A stretch of 64,000 nucleotides of DNA from Ensifer sp. LCM 4579 (GCF_001854885.1 NZ_MDDV01000005.1:62001-126000), one strand, 5' to 3'. Shown: positions 37,563-45,953, counted from the first letter of the stretch. Translations and numbers: made by a program. The notes: generated by a model not told the origin, from the letters alone.

Positions 37563-38681
37563 ATGTCGATCAAGGCGATAGACCATTCCGGAATCCAGGA
37601 GACGATCTCCGTTGTCCCGGTCGGAGAGGTTCCCAAGAAGATTGGGTCGTCCTTCTTTCGGGGCAGCACCAGCAACTTCAATCCATACGGCTCCGATCAC
37701 GTGAAGGACGACTTCGCGTCGCGATTCCTGTTGAAGGGCTGGACGCCGGACAAGCCGTTCATCTCTCCCACGACGAACGTTACCGCCTTCGGGTCATGCT
37801 TTGCCGAGAACATCAGCAAGCATCTTGCGAAGCTGGGATTCGATGTATCCAAGAACCGCGATCGCGACATCTATATTTCGTCGATGGGCGAGGGACTGGT
37901 CAACGTCCACTCGATCGCCCAGCAGTTTCGCTGGGCGCTCGAAGGCATAGCGCCGCCGACCAACCTCTGGCACGGCTACAAGGCCGAAGAATTCGACCTG
38001 ACGGAAGAGATCCGGACGCGCACCCGCGACGTGTTCCTGAAGACGGATGTCTTCATTCTGACATTCGGCCTGTCGGAAATCTGGTATGACGAGTTGACCG
38101 GCGGCGTTTTCTGGCGGGCCGTTCCGATGAAGCACTACGATCCGAGCCGGCACAAGTTCCGTGTCTGCACCTATGGCGAGACCAAGGCCTGCATTCAGGA
38201 GATCGTCACGCTGATCGGCAAGCACGTGCCGCATGCGAAGATCGTCGTCACTGTATCGCCCATTCCGCTTGTCGCCACGTTCCGGCCGATCGCCTGCCTG
38301 ACGGCCAACTCGGTATCCAAGGCGATCATTAGGGCCGCCGTCGACGAGACGATCCGCGAGCGCGGCGAGGAATGGGCGGACCGCCTTTATTATTTCCCCG
38401 CCTACGAGATCGTGAACGAGGCGTTTCCAAACCGTTTCGTCGAAGATGGCAGGCACTTGCAGAACATGATCGTGCCTGCGGTGATGAACTTGTTTCAGGC
38501 GACCTTTTGCAACACCGACCTGACGATCGAGCAAGCCGAGAAGATGCTGAAGCACGCCCGACTGCAGTCGGCCAATACTCTCGACGACCATGCGCTTTTT
38601 TCACAGGTAAGATTTGCCTCGAGGTTCAGCGCGACCGTCAGGCGTCTTCTCGGGCGCAAGAGGGCGGCCAAGTCTCGCTAA
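37563..38681 (+). CDS. GSCFA domain-containing protein
   Basis: A 372-residue protein of the GSCFA family, named for the motif seen here as FGSCFAENISKHLAKLGF (about residues 77-94). Further family elements are IAQQFRWALEG, FILTFGLSEIWYDE and VVTVSPIPLVATFR. The GSCFA domain is SGNH/GDSL-like and is often linked to surface polysaccharides, where it may act as an esterase or acyltransferase; this is inference. The ATG follows GGGGACGATC. It sits after a repeat B fragment and before the TacAT module, so the block 37.5-39.7 kb may be accessory. Confidence 0.85.
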   Translation: MSIKAIDHSGIQETISVVPVGEVPKKIGSSFFRGSTSNFNPYGSDHVKDDFASRFLLKGWTPDKPFISPTTNVTAFGSCFAENISKHLAKLGFDVSKNRDRDIYISSMGEGLVNVHSIAQQFRWALEGIAPPTNLWHGYKAEEFDLTEEIRTRTRDVFLKTDVFILTFGLSEIWYDELTGGVFWRAVPMKHYDPSRHKFRVCTYGETKACIQEIVTLIGKHVPHAKIVVTVSPIPLVATFRPIACLTANSVSKAIIRAAVDETIRERGEEWADRLYYFPAYEIVNEAFPNRFVEDGRHLQNMIVPAVMNLFQATFCNTDLTIEQAEKMLKHARLQSANTLDDHALFSQVRFASRFSATVRRLLGRKRAAKSR

Positions 38682-38818
38682 AGACGGAATGCCGCGGGGA
38701 ACGGAGTTTGCTCAGCCGTCGCCACAAAGGCGAAAGCACGCTTGTTGGGCCAAGCGCATTTGATCTACCGAAAGGGTGCCGGCACCCTCGACGCTGGGCT
38801 TGATGCCACGGCACCCCC

Positions 38819-39328
38819 TTACTTGAACAATGCTTCAATGTCCGACATCGGCCGGAACAACTTCAATGGCTGATCCGGAAACGGCAAGAAGCTTTCGCGC
38901 TCATAGAAGCGCTTCGCGCTCTCGTCCTTGGCGTCAACGATCACCGCAAAGGATGCGATTTCGCTGTGCACGGCTCGATAGAGCGCGTCCGCAAGGAGAA
39001 AACGACCGTAGCCTTTTCCCTGATAGCGCCGATCGACTGCAAGTCGACCCAGCAAGGTCGCCGGGATCAACGGGTATCGCGGCAGCTTGCGAACAACGGT
39101 CTCCGGCAGTTCCGGAAGCTTTATGGCCGTCGATGAGAGCGTATAGAATCCGGCGATGCTGCCATCCTGCAGCACGAGGTTAAAAGGCGCCGCCATCTTC
39201 TTCCTGGCGTCCTGTCCAGCCTGCGTCCGGAAGTATCGGTCGAGCGTTTCGACACCGCTTTCGAACCCCGACCGTTCATGTTGCGCGCCGAGAACCTCGA
39301 CTCGCAGCTCATCTTTCGCTTCTTCCAC
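38819..39328 (-). CDS. tacT: GNAT toxin of a TacAT-type toxin-antitoxin system
   Basis: A 169-residue acetyltransferase with the short TacT/AtaT-type form: FESGVETLDRYFRTQAGQDARKK near the N-terminus, LPRYPLIPATLLGRLAVDRRYQGKGYGRFLLADAL (acetyl-CoA loop RRYQGKGYG) and a C-terminal YERESFLPFPDQPLKLFRPM. TacT-like toxins acetylate the amino group of charged tRNAs and stop translation. It starts at GTG 39328, one base after the antitoxin stop, a typical coupled TA order (antitoxin first). The target tRNA is not predictable here. Confidence 0.9.
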   Translation of the reverse strand: MEEAKDELRVEVLGAQHERSGFESGVETLDRYFRTQAGQDARKKMAAPFNLVLQDGSIAGFYTLSSTAIKLPELPETVVRKLPRYPLIPATLLGRLAVDRRYQGKGYGRFLLADALYRAVHSEIASFAVIVDAKDESAKRFYERESFLPFPDQPLKLFRPMSDIEALFK

Positions 39329-39331
39329 TCC

Positions 39332-39634
39332 TCAGGCGCCTGTTCTCACGCGATAGCGCCGAACGGTGTCGCGTAGCCGCTCGTTGACCGGCCTTGGTTC
39401 AACCAGAGCCTGAATAAACGCCTGACTGTCCCGCATCGAAAGTTCCAGGTGCTGGTGTTCCTGGATGGCACGTCGCGCTGCGTCCTGCACGCTTGTCAGA
39501 ACAAAGTCTGTCACCGTCCGCCCCTGGAGGGCAGCCGCATGTTCGATCAGGCGCTTTTGGTCAGCAGTTACGCGTGTTTCGAGCCGCTCGGCCCGGATTC
39601 GACCAGAAGCTGGTCTCTTTGCTGCTTCCGCCAC
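39332..39634 (-). CDS. tacA: DUF1778 (TacA-type) antitoxin
   Basis: A 100-residue ribbon-helix-helix antitoxin: RAERLETRVTADQKRLIEHAAALQGRTVTDFVLTS is the DNA-binding RHH half, and the C-terminal half (about 55-100, EHQHLELSMRDSQAFIQAL) is the toxin-neutralising tail with the AFIQAL pattern common in this family. It starts at GTG 39634 with GGAG eight bases upstream. The promoter at 39660-39688 has a palindrome in its spacer, consistent with autorepression. Confidence 0.9.
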   Translation of the reverse strand: MAEAAKRPASGRIRAERLETRVTADQKRLIEHAAALQGRTVTDFVLTSVQDAARRAIQEHQHLELSMRDSQAFIQALVEPRPVNERLRDTVRRYRVRTGA

Positions 39635-39659
39635 TTCTCAATCTCCAATTTTGTTGACA

Positions 39660-39688
39660 TATGTACGGCCAACGGCCGGGAAAATCAA
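39660..39688 (-). promoter_or_regulatory. tacAT promoter with palindromic operator in the spacer
   Basis: Read on the minus strand: TTGATT (39688-39683), a 17-base spacer, TACATA (39665-39660). The spacer contains CGGCC-GTT-GGCCG (39678-39666), a perfect inverted repeat between the -35 and -10, well placed for autorepression by the RHH antitoxin. Confidence 0.6.
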
Positions 39689-40017
39689 GATTTCTTTCGC
39701 GCCTCCGCCCTCCCATTACTGGGCGCCATGATCCAGCTTGCTCGGCCGACGCGCCTGCGCCGCGAGGCTGGAGTTCAAAGAGGACGATGAAGCCGAGGCG
39801 GCATGGCCTCCTGGAACAGTGCGCCCGCGATAATAGGGAGGTCCCTTCGCGAGAATGGGTGCGAAAGTCGCTGTATTCATGCGAATACGAGAGACGCGCG
39901 CCGCTTAGCTCTGAACTATTGCGAGCCGATTCCGTGGTATCTCGGAGGTATCTTGCAGCAAAAGCAAGGGCGACCCTAAAGGCTACCGTGCCAAACCTTT
40001 GACTTTCCTTGGAAAAC
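39689..40017. other. Region between tacAT promoter and tRNA-Gly
   Basis: About 330 bases in which I see no convincing gene, terminator or repeat; short frames present have no ribosome binding sites or recognisable motifs. Confidence 0.5.
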
Positions 40018-40092
40018 TGGAGCGGGCGAAGGGATTCGAACCCTCGACCCCAACCTTGGCAAGGTTGTGCTCTACCCCTGAGCTACACCCGC
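40018..40092 (-). tRNA. tRNA-Gly (anticodon GCC)
   Basis: The reverse complement has acceptor GCGGGTG pairing with CGCCCGC, discriminator T and an encoded CCA. The D arm AGCTCAGGGGTAGAGC, the anticodon loop CTTGCCAAG (GCC) and the T arm GAGGGTTCGAATCCCTT are all standard. The length is 75 nt. Its 3' end faces the TacAT module. Confidence 0.96.
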
Positions 40093-40412
40093 TCATCAGA
40101 CCCAGGTCCGGGGTAGTCGGTGGACCGTGGGTTACCGCCCCGTCTCGCGGCGACGGGCGGTATATGGACCAAGCCTTTTTCAAATGCAACAGGGAAATGA
40201 CGCCGGTGGGAAGATTTTTTTCGGCGCGCTGGGAAAGGCCGGGAGCGCCGCGTTTCCCGTGCCGCATGAGGGGCCGCGCTCCCCCCCGAACTCCCGCACG
40301 GCAACCGGCGGCATGACGCTCCGGCGCATGGGATCTGCCGCGCTGAAGATTGCGGAAGGCGGGCCTTCTCCGTAAGGAAGGGAAAAACGCAATGTCGAAA
40401 GGGAGCGAAACC

Positions 40413-40922
40413 ATGAGCGAGGCACAGCCGAAGAATGCGGAGGACCTGTTCCGCTTTCTCGACGAACTTGGGATCAAGCATACGACCAAACGGCACGCGC
40501 CGGTCTTCACGGTCGCCGAATCGGTGGCGCTGCGCGACGAAATTGCGGGGGGACATACAAAAAACCTGTTCCTCAAGGACAAAAAGGACAATTATTTCCT
40601 CCTGACCGTCGAGGAGAATGCGACGGTGGACCTGAAGACCATTCATCAGACCATCGGCGCAGCAAGCAAGGTCTCTTTCGGCAAGCCGGAGAAGCTGATG
40701 GAATATCTGGGCGTGATTCCCGGAGCGGTAACGGCGTTTGGTGCCATCAACGACATGGAAGGCAGGGTGAAGGTCATCTTCGACGAGGCGCTGATGGAGT
40801 TCGATGTGATCAACTGCCATCCGCTCTCGAACGACCAGACGACCTCGATCGCGTCGAAGGACATGCTGCGCTTCATGGAAGCGACCGGGCACGAAGCGCT
40901 TGTCTTGAAAGTGTCGGCCTGA
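40413..40922 (+). CDS. Prolyl-tRNA editing (YbaK/PrdX/ProX family) deacylase
   Basis: A 169-residue free-standing trans-editing protein that, by family, hydrolyses mischarged Ala-tRNA(Pro) or a related species. It contains LFRFLDELGIKHTTKRHAPVFTVAE, the conserved GGHTKNLFLKDKKDNYFL (the catalytic Lys region) and GVIPGAVTAFGAIND. ATG 40413 has GGGAG seven bases upstream; an in-frame ATG at 40392 would add seven residues. It is probably transcribed with the thioredoxin-TPR gene 57 bases downstream. Confidence 0.88.
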   Translation: MSEAQPKNAEDLFRFLDELGIKHTTKRHAPVFTVAESVALRDEIAGGHTKNLFLKDKKDNYFLLTVEENATVDLKTIHQTIGAASKVSFGKPEKLMEYLGVIPGAVTAFGAINDMEGRVKVIFDEALMEFDVINCHPLSNDQTTSIASKDMLRFMEATGHEALVLKVSA

Positions 40923-40979
40923 CATACGATCTTTGGCGCGGAACGCATGACGTCGGGCGAAGCCCGCAAGGAGAGAAGA

Positions 40980-41951
40980 ATGGGCGGTAGCGACAATCCC
41001 CATGCAGGATCTTTCGGCAACCAGATGACGGCTTCGGCCTCGTTCGGTGGCCAGCCGGCGCCGAGCGGCGCGGGCGACCTCATCAAGGAGACGACGACCG
41101 CCACCTTCGCCCGCGACGTTGTCGAGGCGTCGCGCCAGCAGCCGGTCCTGGTCGATTTCTGGGCGCCGTGGTGCGGGCCGTGCAAGCAACTGACCCCGGT
41201 GATCGAGAAGGTGGTCAAGGAAGCTGCCGGCCGGGTGAAACTCGTCAAGATGAACATCGACGACCATCCCTCGATTGCCGGCCAGCTCGGCATCCAGTCG
41301 ATCCCGGCCGTCATCGCCTTCGTCGGCGGCCGCCCGGTCGACGGTTTCATGGGCGCCGTGCCGGAGAGCCAGATCAAGCAATTCATCGACCGGATCGCCG
41401 GCCCGGCCGTGGACGACGCCAAGGCCGAAGTCGAGGCCCTGCTTGCGGAGGCCAAGACGCTGATCGATGCCGGCGATGCGCAGAACGCCGCCGGTCTCTA
41501 TGGCGCTGTATTGCACGCTGATCCGGAGAACCCGGAGGCGATCGCCGGTATGGTCGAGTGCATGATTGCGCTTGGGCAGCTTGCTGAAGCGCGCCAGGCG
41601 CTTTCGCAATTGCCGGAAGAGCTTGCCAAGGCCGCTGCTGTCAGCGCCGTGTCGAAAAAGCTGGACCAGATCGAGGAAGCGCGCAAGCTCGGCGACCCGG
41701 TGGCGCTGGAGCACCGGCTTGCCCTCGAGCCGGACGATCACGCGGCAAGGCTGAAGCTCGCGAAGATCCGCAACGTCGAGGGCGACAGAGCTGCGGCCGC
41801 CGACCACCTTCTGATGATCATGAAGCGGGATCGCGACTTCGAGGACGACGCCGCTCGCCGCGAGCTCCTGAATTTCTTCGAGGTATGGGGGCCGAAGGAT
41901 CCGGCGACGATCGCCGCCCGGCGCAAGCTTTCGGCGCTGCTCTTTTCCTGA
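40980..41951 (+). CDS. Thioredoxin with C-terminal TPR-like repeats (YbbN/CnoX type)
   Basis: A 323-residue cytoplasmic protein. After a Gly/Ser-rich start there is a thioredoxin domain (about 35-145) with active site WCGPC (C65, C68) in DFWAPWCGPCKQLTPVIEKV, then tetratricopeptide-like helices (about 150-320: AKTLIDAGDAQNAAGLYGAVL, GQLAEARQALSQLPEEL). This architecture is the CnoX/YbbN holdase co-chaperone. ATG 40980 has AAGGAGAGAAG upstream; an earlier in-frame ATG at 40947 lacks one. Unlike E. coli CnoX, this one keeps both active-site cysteines and may be redox-active. Confidence 0.92.
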   Translation: MGGSDNPHAGSFGNQMTASASFGGQPAPSGAGDLIKETTTATFARDVVEASRQQPVLVDFWAPWCGPCKQLTPVIEKVVKEAAGRVKLVKMNIDDHPSIAGQLGIQSIPAVIAFVGGRPVDGFMGAVPESQIKQFIDRIAGPAVDDAKAEVEALLAEAKTLIDAGDAQNAAGLYGAVLHADPENPEAIAGMVECMIALGQLAEARQALSQLPEELAKAAAVSAVSKKLDQIEEARKLGDPVALEHRLALEPDDHAARLKLAKIRNVEGDRAAAADHLLMIMKRDRDFEDDAARRELLNFFEVWGPKDPATIAARRKLSALLFS

Positions 41952-42102
41952 GATGGAACCAGCGGCAGTCGGAGGGCTGTTTTTGCGCCTCCGCTGCCCG
42001 TTTTTCCCTTGAGATTTTCGAGGAGCGCACCATTTGTTGAGCCTGGGGTCCGCGCGGATCACGAGGAGCGCGGAAGGGCAGCTATCAGCAGGGTCTGGAA
42101 GA

Positions 42103-42783
42103 ATGCATGTCGGAAATGCGCGCTATCTCGGTCCGCAGGACTTGCCGGAGATACTTCCGGTATTTCCGCTGACGGGTGCGCTCCTGCTTCCCGGTGCACA
42201 ACTTCCGCTCAATATCTTCGAGCCGCGCTACATCGCCATGTTTGACGACGCTCTCGCCGGCGATCGGCTGATCGGCATCGTCCAGCCCTCCTTTTCCGGG
42301 GGGCGCAGCGATATTGCGCCCGGCCCCGTGCCGGCCCTTTGCCAGGTAGGCTGCATCGGCCGCATCACCTCCTTCGCGGAAACCGGTGACGGGCGCTACA
42401 TCAGTTCCCTCACCGGCGTCTGCCGTTTCCGCCTCTTTGCCGAAGTCGCTGGCACCCGCGGCTATCGCCGTTTCCGCATCGGTCCGTTCGGCGCCGATCT
42501 CGAAGGGCCGGAGGACGAGGGGCTGGTCGATCGTGAGGCTCTTCTCGCCGCCTTCCGCGCCTATCTCGATGCCAACAAGCTGGAAGCGGACTGGGAAAGC
42601 GTCGAGCGGGCGAGCAACCGGACGCTGGTGAATTCGATGGCGATGATGTCCCCCTACGGTCCGGCGGAAAAGCAGGCGCTGCTCGAGGCTCCGGACCTGA
42701 AGACCCGTGCCGAGACGCTGATCGCCATCACCGAGATCGTGCTTGCCCGCGAATTCGGCGATCCGGACAACATTCTGCAGTGA
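42103..42783 (+). CDS. LON peptidase substrate-binding domain protein
   Basis: A 226-residue protein made of the Lon N-terminal domain alone: PVFPLTGALLLPGAQLPLNIFEPRYIAMFDDALAGDRLIGI at the start is the classic opening, with a helical second half and no ATPase or protease domain. Function unknown; such proteins may bind protein substrates. I start at ATG 42103 (MHVGNARYLGPQDL); upstream starts at TTG codons add a non-conserved stretch. It is followed 9 bases later by the Trm112-like gene and follows the thioredoxin gene, a conserved rhizobial cluster by recall. Confidence 0.88.
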   Translation: MHVGNARYLGPQDLPEILPVFPLTGALLLPGAQLPLNIFEPRYIAMFDDALAGDRLIGIVQPSFSGGRSDIAPGPVPALCQVGCIGRITSFAETGDGRYISSLTGVCRFRLFAEVAGTRGYRRFRIGPFGADLEGPEDEGLVDREALLAAFRAYLDANKLEADWESVERASNRTLVNSMAMMSPYGPAEKQALLEAPDLKTRAETLIAITEIVLAREFGDPDNILQ

Positions 42784-42792
42784 TGCGCAACC

Positions 42793-42981
42793 ATGGACAT
42801 CAACGCCAGCAAGGTCGACCCGAAACTGCTCGAACTGCTTGTCTGCCCGCTGACGAAAGGGCGCCTCAGCTACGACGCGGAAGCCAATGAACTGGTCTCG
42901 GAAAAGGCGCGCCTCGCCTATCCGATCCGCGACGGCGTGCCGATCATGCTGGTCTCCGAGGCGCGCAAGATCGAGGGCTGA
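42793..42981 (+). CDS. Trm112 family small protein
   Basis: A 62-residue protein: [29 protein letters not shown] then [21 protein letters not shown]. This is the UPF0434/Trm112 (YcaR-like) pattern, in which proteins act as small partners of methyltransferases or other enzymes. Only one cysteine (LVCPLTK) remains, so it probably does not bind zinc in the four-Cys way. It starts 9 bases after the LON-domain gene and ends near repeat E3. Confidence 0.9.
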   Translation: MDINASKVDPKLLELLVCPLTKGRLSYDAEANELVSEKARLAYPIRDGVPIMLVSEARKIEG

Positions 42982-43025
42982 GGACAGGTCGGCAGTTAGA
43001 ATTGCGCAAGCATACCGTTCGCATC

Positions 43026-43115
43026 TGCCCCTCATCCGGCTGCCCGTCCTCCGCAGCAGCTGCGCTGCAGAGGGTGGACCGCCACCTTCTCCCCGCTTGC
43101 GGGGAGAAGGGACTC
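43026..43115. repeat. Repeat E, copy 3
   Basis: CCCCTCATCCGGCTGCCCG, then TCCGCAGCAGCTGCGCTGCAG, then CCTTCTCCCCGCTTGCGGGGAGAAGG. This matches the copies at 18526-18762. The hairpin end lies 25 bases from the 3' end of the UbiH-like gene, between convergent genes, where it may help stop transcription. Confidence 0.82.
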
Positions 43116-43133
43116 GCGGCGCGGTTTTCCAAC

Positions 43134-44348
43134 TCAGATCGGCTCGCCGGCGAGCAGGCGCGGGTCGTTGCGGCCGGCGGTGCCGGCGGCCTGGCGGATG
43201 AAGAAATTCTTGAGCGGCGGCAGGCGATCGACCAGACCGAGGCCGACATCGCGGGCGATCCTGACCGGTATGATGTCGTTGGAGAACAGCCGGTTCAGGA
43301 CATCTGTGGTGACCCCCATGCGGAACGTGTCGAAGCGCCGCCAGGTCTGATAGCGCTCCAGAACCGCGAGCGAGCCGATGTCGAGCCCGAGGCGGTCGGC
43401 CTCGACGATGGTTTCGGCAAGCGCCGCCACGTCCTTGAAGCCGAGATTAAGCCCCTGGCCGGAGATCGGGTGAATGCCATGGGCGGCGTCGCCCGCCAGC
43501 GCAAGGCGGGGTGCGACGAACTCGCGCGCGAGTGTCAGTCCGAGCGGAAAGGCCCGGCGGCCGCCGACGACCTTGAGGTGGCCGAGCTTATGGCCGAAGC
43601 GCCGCTCCAGTTCCTCCTGGAACAGGAAATCGTCGCCCTTGACCAGGCGTTCGGCATCGAACGTGCGCTCGGTCCAGACGAGCGACGATCGGTTGTTCCT
43701 GAGCGGGAGGGTTGCGAAGGGACCGGCCGGCAGGAAATGCTCCTCCGCGGTGCCGTTATGCGGGCGCTCGTGCTCGACGGTGGTGACGATGCCCGACTGA
43801 CCGTAGTCGAACTCGACGACCTTGATGCCGGCCGCTTCCCTGAGCTTCGAGCGGACGCCGTCGCAGGCGACCAGAAGCCGCGCCTCCAGTTCCTCGCCGC
43901 CGCCGAGCGTCACCACGACCGCATGATCGCTCGACTTGAAGCTTTCCACCCTCGTCGATTGCCGGATCATAACGCCGAGATCCGCGCAGGCGTCGCGCAG
44001 CGCGCCGACCAGGGCCGTGTTCGGCACCATATGGGCGAAGGGCCGTCCTTCGCCGCCGTCGCCTTCGAAGGTCAGGAAGACCGGGCGCACCGGATCGGCC
44101 GTCTTCGAATCGGTGATCACCATCTTCAGGATCGGCTCGGCCTCGGGCGCGATTGCGCTCCAGACGCCGAGAATGTCGAGCATGCGCTCGGCGGCCAGCG
44201 CAACCGCGGAAGCGCGCTCGTCTCTTTTCCAGGCGCCTTCCGGCGCGCCGTCGACGACCAGGACGTCGAGATGGGGCGCGGACTTCTTCAAGGATACGGC
44301 AAGCGACAGGCCGACATAGCCGCCTCCGGCAATCAACACGTCGATCAT
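43134..44348 (-). CDS. UbiH/UbiF/Coq6-type FAD monooxygenase (ubiquinone hydroxylase)
   Basis: A 404-residue flavoprotein monooxygenase, probably acting on the ubiquinone ring. It has the N-terminal FAD dinucleotide motif MIDVLIAGGGYVGLSLAVSL, the DG segment LLVACDGVRSKLREAAGI, and the GD motif LALAGDAAHGIHPISGQGLN, the UbiH/Coq6 signature. ATG 44348 has GGGAG seven bases upstream; a longer frame with ATGs at 44378/44375 is possible. It is divergent from tesB. Which ring position it hydroxylates cannot be read from sequence. Confidence 0.9.
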   Translation of the reverse strand: MIDVLIAGGGYVGLSLAVSLKKSAPHLDVLVVDGAPEGAWKRDERASAVALAAERMLDILGVWSAIAPEAEPILKMVITDSKTADPVRPVFLTFEGDGGEGRPFAHMVPNTALVGALRDACADLGVMIRQSTRVESFKSSDHAVVVTLGGGEELEARLLVACDGVRSKLREAAGIKVVEFDYGQSGIVTTVEHERPHNGTAEEHFLPAGPFATLPLRNNRSSLVWTERTFDAERLVKGDDFLFQEELERRFGHKLGHLKVVGGRRAFPLGLTLAREFVAPRLALAGDAAHGIHPISGQGLNLGFKDVAALAETIVEADRLGLDIGSLAVLERYQTWRRFDTFRMGVTTDVLNRLFSNDIIPVRIARDVGLGLVDRLPPLKNFFIRQAAGTAGRNDPRLLAGEPI

Positions 44349-44433
44349 CCCGTCACTCCCATCGCACTTGAGCATCATCTCTCGCCTATATAGATCAATG
44401 CAATCGCTGTTCCTACCGTCGGAGACCGCCGAA

Positions 44434-45348
44434 ATGTCGCGCCCAACCGAAACCGCCACCCCCATGGACGCGCTGCTTCAGATCCTCGATCTCGAGAAAC
44501 TGGAGGAAAACCTTTTTCGCGGCTTGAGCCCGCAGGTCGGCTGGCAGCGCGTGTTCGGCGGCCAGGTGATCGGTCAGGCGCTGGTCGCCGCCCAACGCAC
44601 CGTCGACCAGCGGCGTTATGTTCATTCCCTGCACGCCTATTTCATGCGGCCCGGCGATCCTTCCGTGCCGATCATCTACGAGGTCGACCGCATCCGCGAC
44701 GGATCGAGCTTCGCGACCCGGCGCGTGGTGGCGATCCAGCACGGCAAGGCGATTTTCTCGATGTCGGCCTCCTTCCAATACGACGAGGACGGTTTCGAGC
44801 ATCAGTTCAAGATGCCGGACGTGCCGATGCCGGAGGACCTGCCGGGTGAAAAGGAACTGAAGGAGAAGTATCTCGTCCAGGCGCCCGAGGCGATCCGCCG
44901 CTACTTTGAGCGGCCGCGGCCGATCGAAATCCGGCCGGTATCGCTGGAGGACTATTTTTCGCGCCGAAGAACGCCGAGGAACGAACCGTTGCAGGACGGA
45001 GCGCTTCCGACGCAGCGCGTCTGGGTGAAGGCGGTCGGCGCCGTGCCCGACGAGCGCCATCTGCAGGCGGCGATCCTTGCCTATCTCTCCGACATGACGC
45101 TCCTCGACACCTCACTCTATGCCCACGGCACGTCCGTATTCGACCGCACGCTGCAGGTCGCAAGCCTCGACCACGCCATGTGGTTCCATCGTCCCTCCAG
45201 GATGGACGATTGGCTGCTCTATGCCCAGGACAGCCCGAATGCGCACGGCGCGCGCGGCATGACCCGCGGCAGCCTGTTCGATCGCTCAGGGGTGTTGATC
45301 GCCTCGGTGGCGCAAGAGGGATTGATTCGCAAAAAGGCAATTGAATAA
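44434..45348 (+). CDS. tesB: Acyl-CoA thioesterase II
   Basis: Hydrolyses acyl-CoA to fatty acid and CoA. The 304 residues show the double hot-dog fold: LEENLFRGLSPQVGWQRVFGGQVIGQALVAAQRTV, HSLHAYFMRPGDPSVPIIYEV, and in the second half LAYLSDMTLLDTSL and ASLDHAMWFHRPSRMDDWLLY, where the catalytic Asp sits. GGAG lies 8 bases before ATG 44434. It is 85 bases from the divergent UbiH-like start and is followed by a strong terminator. Confidence 0.94.
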   Translation: MSRPTETATPMDALLQILDLEKLEENLFRGLSPQVGWQRVFGGQVIGQALVAAQRTVDQRRYVHSLHAYFMRPGDPSVPIIYEVDRIRDGSSFATRRVVAIQHGKAIFSMSASFQYDEDGFEHQFKMPDVPMPEDLPGEKELKEKYLVQAPEAIRRYFERPRPIEIRPVSLEDYFSRRRTPRNEPLQDGALPTQRVWVKAVGAVPDERHLQAAILAYLSDMTLLDTSLYAHGTSVFDRTLQVASLDHAMWFHRPSRMDDWLLYAQDSPNAHGARGMTRGSLFDRSGVLIASVAQEGLIRKKAIE

Positions 45349-45408
45349 ATAATATGCAACTTTGAATTTTTGCACATTTTTTAGTCTAAATGACTGGCGT
45401 CTTTTTTA

Positions 45409-45446
45409 GCATTTAGCGGCCGAAGCCGCGCGAAATGCGGTTTTTT
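45409..45446 (+). terminator. Terminator after tesB
   Basis: GCATTT-A-GCGGC (45409-45420), loop CGAA, then GCCGC ... AAATGC (45425-45438), followed by TTTTTT (45441-45446). The opposite side is also T-rich on the other strand, so it may act in both directions. Confidence 0.85.
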
Positions 45447-45483
45447 CGTGTTTTTCCCGCCCATTCGTCCTTCGTCTTCGAAT

Positions 45484-45500
45484 CTGGCACGCCCCTTGAA
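45484..45500 (+). promoter_or_regulatory. Sigma-54 (RpoN) promoter of glnK-amtB
   Basis: CTGGCACGCCCCTTGAA matches TGGCACG-N4-TTGCW at the -24 GG and the -12 TTG; the consensus C after TTG is an A here. It lies about 88 bases before glnK, whose family is nitrogen-regulated. A loose TGCAA-N10-TTGCA dyad at 45355-45374 might bind NtrC, but its spacing is not canonical. Confidence 0.7.
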
Positions 45501-45587
45501 TGTAGCTATTCGGTTGCCCGGCGCTTCAGCGCTTAAGCAGCAAGGAGAGACGGCCTCCGACCGGAGGCAGACAAGGATGGGAAACCG

Positions 45588-45926
45588 ATGAAAATTGTGA
45601 TGGCCATTATCAAGCCGTTCAAGCTCGATGAGGTTCGCGAAGCCCTCACTGCCGTTGGCATCCAGGGTTTGACCGTAACCGAAGTGAAGGGTTACGGCCG
45701 CCAGAAGGGGCACACCGAAATTTACCGTGGTACCGAATATGCCGTGAGCTTCCTGCCGAAGCTGAAGGTCGAAATCGCGGTTCCGTCGGAGATCGTCGAC
45801 AAGGCCGTGGATGCGATCGCCTCGGCGGCCAAGACGGGTCAGATCGGCGACGGCAAGATCTTCGTCTATTCGATTGACCACGCGGTGCGCATCCGCACCG
45901 GCGAAACCGACTCAGAAGCGCTGTAA
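45588..45926 (+). CDS. glnK: PII signal-transduction protein GlnK
   Basis: Trimeric nitrogen sensor that binds ATP, ADP and 2-oxoglutarate and gates AmtB. The 112 residues have the full PII plan: MKIVMAIIKPFKLDEVREAL, the T-loop GYGRQKGHTEIYRGTEYAV with the uridylylation site Y51, and the B-loop AAKTGQIGDGKIFVYSI. The location just before amtB identifies it as GlnK rather than GlnB. It starts 28 bases before amtB under the RpoN promoter. Confidence 0.96.
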   Translation: MKIVMAIIKPFKLDEVREALTAVGIQGLTVTEVKGYGRQKGHTEIYRGTEYAVSFLPKLKVEIAVPSEIVDKAVDAIASAAKTGQIGDGKIFVYSIDHAVRIRTGETDSEAL

Positions 45927-45953
45927 GCCACGCCGTTCAGGGAGCATTATTCG

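Noticed and set aside
38775-38788. GGGTGCC-GGCACCC palindrome after the GSCFA gene
   Set aside because: It has no loop and no T tract, so it is unlikely to be a terminator, and no binding protein is suggested.
39661-40002. 113-codon plus-strand frame between tacAT and tRNA-Gly
   Set aside because: No ribosome binding site, no recognisable family, and its start overlaps the tacAT promoter.
45355-45374. TGCAA-N10-TTGCA as an NtrC site
   Set aside because: The half-sites are right in type, but the dyad is 20 bp rather than the usual 17 bp (TGCAC-N7-GTGCA), so it is mentioned only as possible and not listed as a feature.
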